Shown: positions 55,900-64,000 of the stretch, in pieces
How positions within the stretch are numbered: the first letter of the stretch is position 1
Layout of the letters: each line of letters opens with the position of its first letter
NCBI RefSeq assembly: GCF_001294625.1
Contig: NZ_CP012677.1
Coordinates: forward strand, 1,612,001-1,676,000
Direction: 5' to 3'
From: Arthrobacter alpinus
GTDB lineage: Bacteria; Actinomycetota; Actinomycetes; Actinomycetales; Micrococcaceae
DNA: 64,000 nt
The notes under the pieces: model-generated
The model's database searches: none
Seen by the model: only the letters and a program-made list of their open reading frames with translations
Told to the model about the DNA's origin: nothing
Translations under genes and position numbers: made by a program

Positions 55900-56907
55900 T
55901 TAACGCCTGGCCGAGGTGGCGATGGTGATGACTGCACGTTCGACGGCGTACACAGGGTCCTTCGCGGCCCCCTTGACCTGGGCGTCGGCCTCGGCAAGGA
56001 CCTTGATGGCAGCGATCAAACCGTCGCCGCTCCAATGTCCGGCGTCGCGGCGGGCAGCATCAACCTGCCACGGGGCCATGCCCAGTTCGCCTGCCAGCTG
56101 CGCCGAGCTCCCCCGCGCCGAATGCACCTTCGCCACTTGGCGGATCTTCATGGCCAAGGCTGCCACAAGCGGCACCGGGTCCACCCCGGTTGCCAGGGCG
56201 TGGCGCAAGGTAGATAGCGCTACCGGCCCATTGCCAGCCAGGGCCGCATCGGCAACCCGAAACGCCGTTGCCTCCACCCTGCCCCCGTAGTACTTATCGA
56301 CGGCGGCGGTGTCCACCGTGCCGGTGGTGTCTGCAATCAACTGCTGACAAGCGGCCGCCAGTTCGGCAAGACTTGCCCCGAGCGCCGCCACCAGGGCACG
56401 CACCGCCGGGGCGTCAATCCGCCGTCTAACCAATTGGAATTCCGAGCTGACAAACGCGGCCTTGTCTTGGTCCTTCTTCAGTGCAAGACAGTCGACGCGC
56501 GGGGTGCCGGCTGCTTTGAGCGCGTCCACGAGCTTCTTTCCACGGGCGCCCCCGCTGTGGATCAACACGAGCGTGACATCCGGTGCCGGATCTTTGAGGT
56601 AGGCCAGCGCGTCCACGAGGAAGTCATCACTCATGGCGGACAGCCCTGCGACTTCGATGAGTTTGGGCTCGCTAAAAAGGGACGGGCTGGCAATCATGCC
56701 CAGCTTCCCCGAGGTGTATTGCCCGGCGTCGAGGGTGGTCAGTTCAAGCTCGGGGTTGTGGGCCCGCAGCTTCTTGCGCAGCCCGTCCAAGGCACGGCTG
56801 GCAATGTACTCCTCGGGGCCAAAGAGCAACACCACCGGGGCAATCGGGACATCCCGCCAATCGGCTGTTCCGCCGGCACGGGGCGCAGCCCTCGCTGCAG
56901 GGCTCAC
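55900..56907 (-). CDS. holA: DNA polymerase III subunit delta
   Basis: The clamp-loader delta subunit opening the sliding clamp; 335 residues. It has the family start VVLLFGPEEYIASRAL, an AAA+-like but non-catalytic fold, and the C-terminal collar domain (ALAMKIRQVAKVHSA, MAPWQVDAARRDAG). It sits downstream of comEC, as in many Gram-positives. Confidence 0.93.
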   Translation of the reverse strand: MSPAARAAPRAGGTADWRDVPIAPVVLLFGPEEYIASRALDGLRKKLRAHNPELELTTLDAGQYTSGKLGMIASPSLFSEPKLIEVAGLSAMSDDFLVDALAYLKDPAPDVTLVLIHSGGARGKKLVDALKAAGTPRVDCLALKKDQDKAAFVSSEFQLVRRRIDAPAVRALVAALGASLAELAAACQQLIADTTGTVDTAAVDKYYGGRVEATAFRVADAALAGNGPVALSTLRHALATGVDPVPLVAALAMKIRQVAKVHSARGSSAQLAGELGMAPWQVDAARRDAGHWSGDGLIAAIKVLAEADAQVKGAAKDPVYAVERAVITIATSARR

Positions 56908-56908
56908 G

Positions 56909-56983
56909 GTGTTGATCCGGGCAGTGCTGATCCAGGCAGTGCTGAACCGGGAAGTGTTGAACCGGGAAGTGTTGAACCGACCG
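56909..56983. repeat. Five tandem 15-bp units between holA and comEC
   Basis: Five units of the type GTGTTGAACCGGGAA, in the order GTGTTGATCCGGGCA, GTGCTGATCCAGGCA, GTGCTGAACCGGGAA, GTGTTGAACCGGGAA, GTGTTGAACCGACCG. On the minus strand they would read as repeated GSTLP units in a frame ending at 56904, but no gene start supports a product. Confidence 0.85.
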
Positions 56984-57067
56984 GCGCCGTTCCGTTCACG
57001 GCTGATGTGCTCAGGGGTGTATTCACGGGTTCTACTGTGCCACCAAGCCCGGCGATTCCCAAGCCCA

Positions 57068-58894
57068 TCATGGCCCTGTCACTGCCAGCATCCACAGTCC
57101 TGCACATACCGCCGACACGACAGTCAGACAAGGGAAGCCAAACAAAAACCTCAGCCCTGGCGGCAAACGGCTCCTGACACGGTTGGCAATGAGCACGAAC
57201 CTGTGACGTTCAAGAAGTCCGAGGAGGGCCAGCAACACTGCGGCATTCACCACGGCCATGAGAATGGCTCCCCGCGCACCGGCTGGCCACGGCAGGCTGG
57301 CGCCCGGCAGGGCCGACATGCCCTGCGCCACGGACGCAACCCACCAAGCACCGGTGCCGCTGATGGCAGCACACACCTGGGCCAGCGCAGGCCACCAGAA
57401 ACCCGCGACCATGCCGAAAGTCCCAACCGTGGTCACCAACGCCACCACCGGTGCCGCCGCCATGTTCGCTGGAACCGTGAACAGGGTCAACCGTGGCGCC
57501 AACAACACAATGACGGGTGCGCAAAACAGTTGGGCGGCCAGGGGAATGGCAAGGGCCTGGGCCAGCCACCATGGCAGCCACACGCCCAACCACAACGCAC
57601 AGCGCCGACCCACCAGGTGCAGTCCCAATGTCGCCAAAACCGACAGAATGAAGGCGTAGTCAATGGCCAGCCAGGGGTCCAGGATCAGAAGCACCACAAT
57701 GCTCACCGACAGCAGGGCCCCCACCCGTTTTGGCCTCCCGCCCAGGACGGCAAGGCAGCCAATGCCACCCATGAGGGCGGCACGCAGAACACTCGGGTCC
57801 AGGCCCACCACAGCCACAAACCCGGCCAGCCCGGCAATTGCCGCGGCAGTTGTCGGCGCCCTCGGCAGGTGTAAGGTTCGCAACCCCAGCATCAAGGACG
57901 CCAGAACCAGGGTGCAGTTGGCTCCGCTGACGGCCGTCAAATGAGTCAGCCCCACAGTCTTCATGGACTCGGACAGGGCCGGCGTGACAGCGCTTCGATC
58001 GCCCATGACCATGCCCGGTAGCAACGCTGCCGTGTCAGGCGCCACAGACGCCCAGGCCCCTTGCGATGCATTCACCCACGCGGCACGCATCTGGCGAACA
58101 GGCGAACCAGCCGGCATTTGCACCTGCAGCGGGGCGGTTGCCGGGCGCAACACCGCCACCACCTTACCCGGCGTTCCGGAGCGGGAAGACGCGCCGACAG
58201 CGGAGACAATGGCGCCTTCGCGCAGCTTCGCCCACGGGTCTCCGGCAATCACTTGCACCTCCAGCCGCCCCGTAAGTAGTTGGCCGTGCGCCGTGGCCTG
58301 AAGGACAACGGCGTCGAAGAACACCTGCTGCGGACCCCTCCCCCTGGCCAGGGGCCGTGGAGTACTCGAGAGTTCCATGACCAGGCCCAGTGTTTGCCCA
58401 CTGACCACTGCTTGAGTCAGAGGGGAGTGTTCGCGGTCATAGTGGCGCAGACCCACGGCCACCAACACTGTGCCCAGGCAGACTGCTGCCACCAAGACCG
58501 CCACGGCCACCCCGGTTCGTACCGTTTCTGCACCCTCGTGGCGGCGGCGCCAGAGGTAGCCCCCCAACAGGATTCCCACGCCGAAAAATGTGCCGGCGCC
58601 GCCAACCGCAACGGGCCAGGACGACCCTATCGAAATTGCTGCACCGGCCCATACCGCCACGACGGTTGGAGTGAGGCGCAGGTCAGGTCTTTGGTGCACT
58701 CCTGACGCCGCTGGAGCGCGTGCCTCCTGGGACAGTGCCGCAAGTTTGGCCCGTAGTTCAAGTTTGAACAGTGCAGCAGTTTTTGCCCGCGCCGGAAGTT
58801 GGGACAGTGCGGAAGGTTCGGCGTCCGCCACCTGGCCGGAACCGTTCACGGCAGCCCTGGCGTACCGGCGCCACCGCGGCTCCCGGAGAGTCAC
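57068..58894 (-). CDS. comEC: ComEC/Rec2-type DNA uptake channel, lacking the MBL domain
   Basis: The inner-membrane channel for transforming DNA. About 608 residues with roughly ten hydrophobic helices; an N-terminal DUF4131-like part, then the competence domain (LTAVSGANCTLVLASLML, VVLILDPWLAIDYAFILSVLATLGL). The protein stops soon after the last helices at WMLAVTGP, so the metallo-beta-lactamase-like C-terminal domain of many ComEC proteins is absent; downstream DNA holds 15-bp repeats. GTG 58894 overlaps the comEA stop by four bases. Confidence 0.9.
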   Translation of the reverse strand: MTLREPRWRRYARAAVNGSGQVADAEPSALSQLPARAKTAALFKLELRAKLAALSQEARAPAASGVHQRPDLRLTPTVVAVWAGAAISIGSSWPVAVGGAGTFFGVGILLGGYLWRRRHEGAETVRTGVAVAVLVAAVCLGTVLVAVGLRHYDREHSPLTQAVVSGQTLGLVMELSSTPRPLARGRGPQQVFFDAVVLQATAHGQLLTGRLEVQVIAGDPWAKLREGAIVSAVGASSRSGTPGKVVAVLRPATAPLQVQMPAGSPVRQMRAAWVNASQGAWASVAPDTAALLPGMVMGDRSAVTPALSESMKTVGLTHLTAVSGANCTLVLASLMLGLRTLHLPRAPTTAAAIAGLAGFVAVVGLDPSVLRAALMGGIGCLAVLGGRPKRVGALLSVSIVVLLILDPWLAIDYAFILSVLATLGLHLVGRRCALWLGVWLPWWLAQALAIPLAAQLFCAPVIVLLAPRLTLFTVPANMAAAPVVALVTTVGTFGMVAGFWWPALAQVCAAISGTGAWWVASVAQGMSALPGASLPWPAGARGAILMAVVNAAVLLALLGLLERHRFVLIANRVRSRLPPGLRFLFGFPCLTVVSAVCAGLWMLAVTGP

Positions 58895-59685
58895 TGAACT
58901 ACGACCAATGGGCGCAAGGTGGCCAGCATCTTGGCTCCAATACCGGGCACCGCATCCAGTTCGTCCACGGATTTGAAGGCCCCGTGGTCCTTGCGCCAAG
59001 ACACGATCCGGTCGGCCAAGACTAGTCCTACACCCGGCAGCACATCAAGTTGGGCAGCAGTTGCCGTGTTGAGATTGACGAGCCCGCCCGGACCGGTGGC
59101 TCCAGGATCCACAGCTACACTTCCAGATGCTTCGTCGTACCCGGCGTTCACCTGTTCCTGGGTGGGCACCAGAATGCGGCTGCTGTCCTGCACCAGGGCG
59201 GCAAGGTTCAGTGCCGATAACTGGGCCGTGGGCAGTGCCCCGCCAGCAGCCTCAAGGGCAGCCACGACTCGGCTTCCAGCCGGGAGGGTGAAAACCCCCG
59301 GCTGTTTCACGGCACCGGCAACATGCACCACAACTCCGGCGCCGGGCCCAGACTGTGCCGATGCAGACTGTGCCGATGCAGGAGCTGGCGGGCCAGTCGC
59401 CGCAGGAACGGTCCCCTGGGTGGTGTCCATCCCGTCCGATGGAAAGCCACCTACGGGCGGGACGCCGAGCTTGGCAGGATCTTGCGACGCCAACTGCTCA
59501 GAGGCGCTAGAGATGGCCGTCTGCTGCATCCACAGAACGGCAACAACAGCACCTGCCATGGCCAACACCAGGACCAGGGCCCGTAGCGAAATGATCCAGC
59601 GCGGACCTTTGGCCGCCGCTGCACCCCTTCCTCCTGGCCCACCCGGGTCCGGAGTCCACGCAAATTCCTTACCGTCGCCACCCAT
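58891..59685 (-). CDS. comEA: ComEA-type DNA-binding protein
   Basis: A membrane-anchored DNA receptor for uptake, about 264 residues. One N-terminal helix (ISLRALVLVLAMAGAVVAVLW), a SLBB-like segment (VVVHVAGAVKQPGVFTLPAG) and the C-terminal helix-hairpin-helix pair (LNTATAAQLDVLPGVGLVLADRI, DELDAVPGIGAKML). A short repeat SAQSASAQ lies in the linker. Coupled to comEC. Confidence 0.92.
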   Translation of the reverse strand: MGGDGKEFAWTPDPGGPGGRGAAAAKGPRWIISLRALVLVLAMAGAVVAVLWMQQTAISSASEQLASQDPAKLGVPPVGGFPSDGMDTTQGTVPAATGPPAPASAQSASAQSGPGAGVVVHVAGAVKQPGVFTLPAGSRVVAALEAAGGALPTAQLSALNLAALVQDSSRILVPTQEQVNAGYDEASGSVAVDPGATGPGGLVNLNTATAAQLDVLPGVGLVLADRIVSWRKDHGAFKSVDELDAVPGIGAKMLATLRPLVVVQ

Positions 59686-59746
59686 GCCACTACGATAAGC
59701 AGCCAAAAGCTGGTGCGGCCGGCCACATCCGGGCGATTGTTGACAG

Positions 59747-60736
59747 CTAGGAACCCAGCTCGCGCTGTGGAGGAACAATGGCGTCGGAGACGACAACCAC
59801 CAAGACACCTAATCCCGCATGGGCGGCCAAAACTGCCGGCAGGCGGGTCATGTCGGCTGCGGCGAGTCCGGGAAACCGGGTGCGCAGGGACTCATTGAGA
59901 ATGCCCGCCTGGTGCTCGTTGCCAAAATGGTGCAGACTCAGCTGTGCCCGTCCTGGCTCACGCCTCGCAATCTCGGCAGCAGCCAGTGTTTCCAACCGGG
60001 CAATCGCCTTGGCAGCGGAACGCACCTTCTCCAGAGGAACCACGGCCCCGTCCCTGATGCCAAGCAGTGGTTTGATGTCCAGCACGGTGCCGACCCACGA
60101 TGAGGCCAAGCTGATACGTCCGCCCCTGCGCAACTGTTCGAGGCTGGGAACGTAAAAATACACGGAGGTCCTCAACGCCGCGGCTCCCGCAACAGCGGCC
60201 ACGGCCTCCGCACCGCTGCCTTGCGTAGCTGCCACAACGGCCGCCTGCACAGCCACGCCCTGCGCCATACCCACGGTGCCCGAGTCAAGCACACGCACAG
60301 GAATACCAGCCCTCCCGGCAGCCAGTTGTGCCGCGTCCAACGTTCCGGAGAGCTTCTTGGAGATGTGGATGGAGACCACTGCATCGAAACCGGCCTCAGC
60401 CGCGGCCCGGTACGCCTTGTCGAACTGTCCCGGGGAGGGCCGGGAGGTGCGCACGGGTGTCCCGGCTGCCAGGGCGAGGGAAATGTGGGTCTCGAGCTCG
60501 GCGTCGTCGTCGGAAAAAACGTTCTCGCCAATGATGACCGGCATGGGCACTATTGCCAACAGCCCGCTTTCACCGTGCGCAGCAACCCAGTCCGCGGGCA
60601 GTGCTGCAGCAGAATCGGTCACGACGGCGATCCTGGGCCTGGCAGGCTCCACGGCTTCCGGTGTTGTGGTCTTGGGACGCAACTTGTGGACTTGGTGGCG
60701 CAACCAGTCACGCGCAGACGCCGCATCTGCTGGCAC
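59747..60736 (-). CDS. DegV family (fatty-acid binding) protein
   Basis: A 329-residue DegV/EDD-fold protein; relatives bind fatty acids for the Fak kinase system. It starts after a basic stretch with AVVTDSAAALP; TSRPSPGQF carries the conserved Ser-Gln-Phe ligand region and DAVVSIHISKKLSGT follows. The start is GTG 60736. No FakA kinase gene is adjacent. Confidence 0.9.
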   Translation of the reverse strand: MPADAASARDWLRHQVHKLRPKTTTPEAVEPARPRIAVVTDSAAALPADWVAAHGESGLLAIVPMPVIIGENVFSDDDAELETHISLALAAGTPVRTSRPSPGQFDKAYRAAAEAGFDAVVSIHISKKLSGTLDAAQLAAGRAGIPVRVLDSGTVGMAQGVAVQAAVVAATQGSGAEAVAAVAGAAALRTSVYFYVPSLEQLRRGGRISLASSWVGTVLDIKPLLGIRDGAVVPLEKVRSAAKAIARLETLAAAEIARREPGRAQLSLHHFGNEHQAGILNESLRTRFPGLAAADMTRLPAVLAAHAGLGVLVVVVSDAIVPPQRELGS

Positions 60737-60754
60737 AGCTCACCGTCCTCTCTG

Positions 60755-60794
60755 AAAAAAGTGCCTTCCCGGCCCCATGGACCAGGAAGGCACT
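60755..60794 (-). terminator. Intrinsic terminator after leuS
   Basis: On the minus strand AGTGCCTTCC pairs with GGAAGGCACT (ten base pairs, 15-base loop) and is followed by TTTTTT. It lies 25 bases after the leuS stop. Confidence 0.85.
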
Positions 60795-60819
60795 CGTCGG
60801 ATCGTGCAAAAAACGGGGC

Positions 60820-63348
60820 CTACACCGGAACGATATTGACCAGCTTAGGCGCACGAACGATCACCGTGCGGATGTCGCGGCCGGCAAGGGCCTTCTGCAC
60901 ATCCTCCGACGCCAACGCCAGCTCACGCAATTGTTCCGCGGTGATGTTCGGCGAGACGTCCAAACGGTGCCTGACCTTGCCCTGGATCTGGACGATGGCC
61001 GTGATGCTTTGCTGGACCAGCAAGGCCTCGTCCACGTCTGGGAACCCTGCGTTGGCAACCGACGCCGGATGCCCCAGGGTCTCCCACATGTCCTCAGCTG
61101 TGTACGGGGCAAAGAGGCTCAGTACGATCGCAACCGCCTCCGCGGCCTCACGCACGGCCGGGTCCCCCGCGCCGGCACCTGAATCGATGACCTTGCGGGT
61201 GGCGTTGACGAGCTCCATGAGTTTGGCGACCACCACGTTGAACTTGTGGCCTTCCAGCAGGGTCTTGGTCTCGTGGACGGTGCGGTGTGTCAGTGAACGC
61301 AAGGCTGCGTCACCAGCGGCCGCATCGGTTCGAGCATCGCTGGAAACGTCGCGGGCCAACCGCCAGGCGCGGCCCAGAAACTTCGCCGAGCCCGACGGCG
61401 ACACATCCGCCCAGTCGACGTCGTCCTCGGGAGGACCTGCAAAAACCATGGTCAGGCGGACGGCGTCGACACCGAACTTGTCCAACTGCTCGCCCAGGTC
61501 AACACCGTTGCCCAGCGACTTACTCATGGCCTTGCCGCCGTTGAGGACCTGGCCCTGGTTCAGCAGAGCACTGAAAGGCTCGGTGGCCTCCAGCATGCCC
61601 ATGTCGTGGATGACCTTGGTGAAGAAGCGGGCGTACAGCAGGTGCAAGATGGCGTGCTCCACGCCGCCGACGTACTGGCCGACAGGCATCCAGTCGTTGA
61701 CCTTGGCTGGGTCAAACGGGCCCTCTGTGAAGTCCGGGGACACGAACCGCAGGAAGTACCAGGAAGAATCGACGAAGGTGTCCATGGTGTCGGTGTCGCG
61801 CTTGGCGGCGCCTCCACACTTCGGGCAGGCAACATTGACCCAGTCCGCTGCCGCCGCCAGCGGGGAGGTGCCCTTCGGAGACAGATCCTCACCGCGCAAG
61901 TTCTCCGGCAGGCGTACGGGCAGCTGGTCATCGGGCACCGGAACCTCTCCGCAGTCGGCGCAGTGAATGATGGGGATGGGGGTGCCCCAGAAGCGCTGGC
62001 GGGAGAGCAGCCAGTCGCGCAGGCGGAAGTTCACGTATTTTTCGCCGGTACCCAGTTTTTCCAGGACCTCAATGGCAGCGGGGATGCCCTCGGTTTTAGA
62101 CAGGCCGTTGAGTTCGCCGGAGTTGATCAGAGTGCCGTCGCCGGTGGTGGCGATACCTGTTTCAGCAGGGTCCTGCATGCCCGTGTCCAGGACGGCACGC
62201 ACCGGCAAGTTGAAGGCCTTGGCGAAGTCAAGGTCACGCTGGTCGTGGGCCGGGACGGCCATGATGGCGCCGGTGCCATAGTCGGCCAACACATAATCGG
62301 CGGCCCAGACGGGCAGCTTTTCACCGGTCAGCGGGTTGATCGCGAAGCGGCCGGTGAACACGCCGGACTTGGGGCGGTCGGTGGATTGGCGTTCAATGTC
62401 GCTGAGCGCCTTGACGTTCTCACGGTATTCGCTGAGGGCCTCTGCGTACTCTGCCGTGACGAGGTCAAGGGCCAGCGGGGCGTCGGCTGCGACAACAAAG
62501 AACGTGGCCCCGTAGAGGGTATCCGGGCGGGTGGTGAAGACCGTCAGATCCTGGGCAGGCTTCCCCTCCCCCGCAGCCTTAATGGCGAACGTGACGTGGG
62601 CACCCTCCGAGCGGCCGATCCAGTTCTTCTGCATGGCCAGGACACGGTCGGGCCAGTGGCCCTTCAGCGAGTCCATGTCATCGAGGAGGCGGTCGGCGTA
62701 GTCGGTGATCTTGAAGTACCACTGGTTCAGTGATTTCTTGGTAACTATGGTGCCGCAACGCTCACAAGCTCCGTTGACAACCTGCTCGTTGGCCAACACC
62801 GTCTGGTCCTTGGGGCACCAGTTGACGGGGGAATTCTTGCGGTAGGCCAGCCCGCGCTCATAAAAGCGCTTGAACAGCCACTGCGTCCACCGGTAGTACT
62901 CCGGGTCGGAGGTTTGCAGGCGGCGCGACCAGTCCACGGAGATGGCGTAGCGTTTGAACGACTCCGCCTGCGTGTCAATGTTCGCGTACGTCCACTCACT
63001 CGGGTGCGCGTTGCGCTTGATGGCGGCGTTCTCGGCCGGCAGGCCAAAAGAGTCCCAGCCGATCGGGTGTAGGACGTCATAGCCGAGCTGGCGCCAGTAT
63101 CTTGAGACGACATCCCCCATGGCAAATGCCTCGGCGTGGCCCATGTGCAGGTCGCCCGAAGGGTACGGAAACATGTCCAAGACGTAGCGGCGTTCTTTTG
63201 AGCCGTCGTCAAGGGGCGTAAAGACTTTTAGCTCGTCCCAGATGGCCGGCCATTTCGCTTCCATGGCGGCGAAACTGTAGACGCCCTCTTCGCTGTTTTC
63301 TTCAGTCTGGGACTGCACGCTCACGTACCCTGCCTTTTCAATCATCAT
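60820..63348 (-). CDS. leuS: Leucyl-tRNA synthetase
   Basis: Charges tRNA-Leu; 842 residues, full length. The class I HIGH motif is in [19 protein letters not shown] in [10 protein letters not shown]; the CP1 editing domain ([13 protein letters not shown]) and a zinc-like module (CERCG, CPKCGG) are present. ATG 63348 has no strong ribosome binding site; a second ATG follows at once. The leader holds two hairpins. Confidence 0.96.
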   Translation of the reverse strand: MMIEKAGYVSVQSQTEENSEEGVYSFAAMEAKWPAIWDELKVFTPLDDGSKERRYVLDMFPYPSGDLHMGHAEAFAMGDVVSRYWRQLGYDVLHPIGWDSFGLPAENAAIKRNAHPSEWTYANIDTQAESFKRYAISVDWSRRLQTSDPEYYRWTQWLFKRFYERGLAYRKNSPVNWCPKDQTVLANEQVVNGACERCGTIVTKKSLNQWYFKITDYADRLLDDMDSLKGHWPDRVLAMQKNWIGRSEGAHVTFAIKAAGEGKPAQDLTVFTTRPDTLYGATFFVVAADAPLALDLVTAEYAEALSEYRENVKALSDIERQSTDRPKSGVFTGRFAINPLTGEKLPVWAADYVLADYGTGAIMAVPAHDQRDLDFAKAFNLPVRAVLDTGMQDPAETGIATTGDGTLINSGELNGLSKTEGIPAAIEVLEKLGTGEKYVNFRLRDWLLSRQRFWGTPIPIIHCADCGEVPVPDDQLPVRLPENLRGEDLSPKGTSPLAAAADWVNVACPKCGGAAKRDTDTMDTFVDSSWYFLRFVSPDFTEGPFDPAKVNDWMPVGQYVGGVEHAILHLLYARFFTKVIHDMGMLEATEPFSALLNQGQVLNGGKAMSKSLGNGVDLGEQLDKFGVDAVRLTMVFAGPPEDDVDWADVSPSGSAKFLGRAWRLARDVSSDARTDAAAGDAALRSLTHRTVHETKTLLEGHKFNVVVAKLMELVNATRKVIDSGAGAGDPAVREAAEAVAIVLSLFAPYTAEDMWETLGHPASVANAGFPDVDEALLVQQSITAIVQIQGKVRHRLDVSPNITAEQLRELALASEDVQKALAGRDIRTVIVRAPKLVNIVPV

Positions 63349-63384
63349 TGGCTTCTTGCGCCTTCTTGTTCCTTACACACAAAA

Positions 63385-63406
63385 GCCCCTCGACATGGCA
63401 AGGGGC
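63385..63406 (-). terminator. Terminator-like hairpin in the leuS leader
   Basis: On the minus strand GCCCCT-N10-AGGGGC is followed by TTTTGTG, only about 35 bases before the leuS start. A second stem (CCGCATC/GATGCGG, 63410-63429) lies just upstream. Together they look like an attenuator or the end of a short leader RNA. Confidence 0.45.
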
Positions 63407-63590
63407 GCACCGCATCTTATGGGATGCGGCTAGATAAGGAGAAGGTTTGTATGCACCCTATTACTTTAGCGCATATACAAACCCGGCCTTCAGCCGTTCA
63501 TCGCCTCCGGCGCCGGGCACTCCTTGGAGCTGCTGGTGCCTGCTCGGCTTCAGCGCACCAAATGTTCCAATCCGTGCGCAGGAACAAAGT

Positions 63591-63631
63591 GCGACGACGG
63601 GACCCCCACCTACGTGGGGCCCCGCCGTCGC
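63591..63631. terminator. Hairpin after glpK, probably its terminator
   Basis: GCGACGACGGGACCCCCAC pairs imperfectly with GTGGGGCCCCGCCGTCGC around loop CTAC. It lies 40 bases past the glpK stop. The plus strand shows CGCTTTTG after the stem, so it may act in both directions. Confidence 0.6.
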
Positions 63632-63670
63632 GCTTTTGTCGCCACTACGGCCTGCCGGGGGTTGCAGGTG

Positions 63671-64000
63671 TTAGAGGACGTCCTCGTCAACCCAGTCCAT
63701 GGACTTGGTGACGGCCTTCTTCCACAGGCGCATCTGGCGGTCGCGCTCTGCCGGGTCCATGTTCGGGATCCAGCGCTTGTCCTCAGACCAGTTGGAGGAC
63801 AGCTCGCCAAGGTCCTTCCAGAAGCCCACGGCCAGCCCTGCTGCGTAGGCCGCACCCAGGGCAGTGGTCTCGGTGACCTTAGGCCGGATGACCGGCACGC
63901 CCAGGATGTCGGCCTGGAACTGCATGAGCGCATCGTTGGCGACCATGCCGCCGTCGACCTTCAGCTCGGTCAAATCCACTCCCGAGTCGGCGTTGACGGC
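63671..64000 (-). CDS. glpK: Glycerol kinase, 3' part (5' end outside window)
   Basis: The C-terminal 109 residues of glycerol kinase, which phosphorylates imported glycerol. The frame runs to the window edge. Family features are VDLTELKVDGGMVAND (ADP-binding loop), RPKVTETTALGAAYAAGLAVGFW and W-rich end WIPNMDPAERDR. Only this part can be judged. Confidence 0.92.
   Translation of the reverse strand, partial: AVNADSGVDLTELKVDGGMVANDALMQFQADILGVPVIRPKVTETTALGAAYAAGLAVGFWKDLGELSSNWSEDKRWIPNMDPAERDRQMRLWKKAVTKSMDWVDEDVL

Noticed and set aside
56904..57131. Minus-strand frame with GSTLP repeats between comEC and holA
   Set aside because: No credible start or ribosome binding site; explained by the 15-bp DNA repeats.
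60221..63260. Several long plus-strand open frames over degV and leuS
   Set aside because: Antisense to well-supported genes; composition is typical of high-GC shadow frames.
63349..63450. T-box riboswitch before leuS
   Set aside because: No T-box core or specifier-stem features could be seen; only two simple hairpins.
63424..63711. Plus-strand frames upstream of glpK with an AAGGAGAAGG-like site
   Set aside because: The ribosome-binding-like sequence is attractive, but the product is low-complexity and runs through the glpK hairpin and into antisense glpK.

Overview
The window is high-GC actinobacterial DNA and most closely suggests a Micrococcaceae member (Arthrobacter sensu lato). Evidence: the actinobacterial cytochrome bc1-aa3 genes (a ctaE-qcrC-qcrA-qcrB cluster with a diheme QcrC, plus ctaC-ctaD-ctaF), DUF3043, DUF3054, DUF3097 and DUF222/13E12 proteins, many GTG starts, a CIRCE-controlled hrcA-dnaJ-rsmE operon, and the phoH-ybeY-corC-era and lepA-hemW neighbourhoods. 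This placement is inferred from gene content; no 16S rRNA gene is present.

Region 1 (1-12.4 kb) is accessory and heavily rearranged. It holds a GNAT acetyltransferase cut by the window edge, a Nudix hydrolase, a graveyard of Tn3-family pieces (a tnpA 3' fragment, a stray 38-bp terminal repeat and a frameshifted resolvase tail), a secreted RHS/YD-repeat protein with a short hydrophobic tip and a directly abutting two-helix membrane protein (candidate immunity gene), a decayed second RHS segment, a complete Tn3-family transposon (tnpR-tnpA, 6212-10038), an isochorismatase pseudogene, a lone AAA ATPase and a VOC/PhnB protein. The stray repeat at 1582 matches the transposon's right repeat at 36 of 38 positions in inverted orientation. 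The RHS pair and the intact transposon therefore lie inside a possible 8.46-kb composite unit.

Region 2 (12.5-31.9 kb) is core metabolism: DUF3054, a stand-alone Lrp/AsnC ligand domain, cutC and trpD; the respiratory genes ctaE-qcrCAB (+) and ctaC-ctaD-ctaF (-), separated by a GntR regulator and an HPr gene; then erpA, an M20 dipeptidase, DUF3043, an aldo/keto reductase, pyrD, and an FAD dehydrogenase overlapping an alpha/beta hydrolase. A perfect 17-bp palindrome touches the ctaE start.

Region 3 (32-64 kb) holds a DUF222 HNH endonuclease behind a LexA-like SOS box, uppS, recO, leuA (preceded by a leader peptide with three consecutive Leu codons and an attenuator-like stem), an M13 peptidase, an LCP protein, era-corC-ybeY-phoH, a GerMN/Gmad2 lipoprotein, rsmE-dnaJ-hrcA behind CIRCE, DUF3097, DUF4870, hemW-lepA, an orphan PemK-like protein, rpsT, holA, comEC-comEA (comEC without its metallo-beta-lactamase domain), degV, leuS and the 3' end of glpK, cut by the window edge. 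No tRNA, rRNA or CRISPR array was seen.

The most interesting observations are the RHS tip/immunity pair inside a possible TnpA-mobilisable unit, the SOS box before the HNH nuclease, the leuA leader, and the ctaE palindrome.
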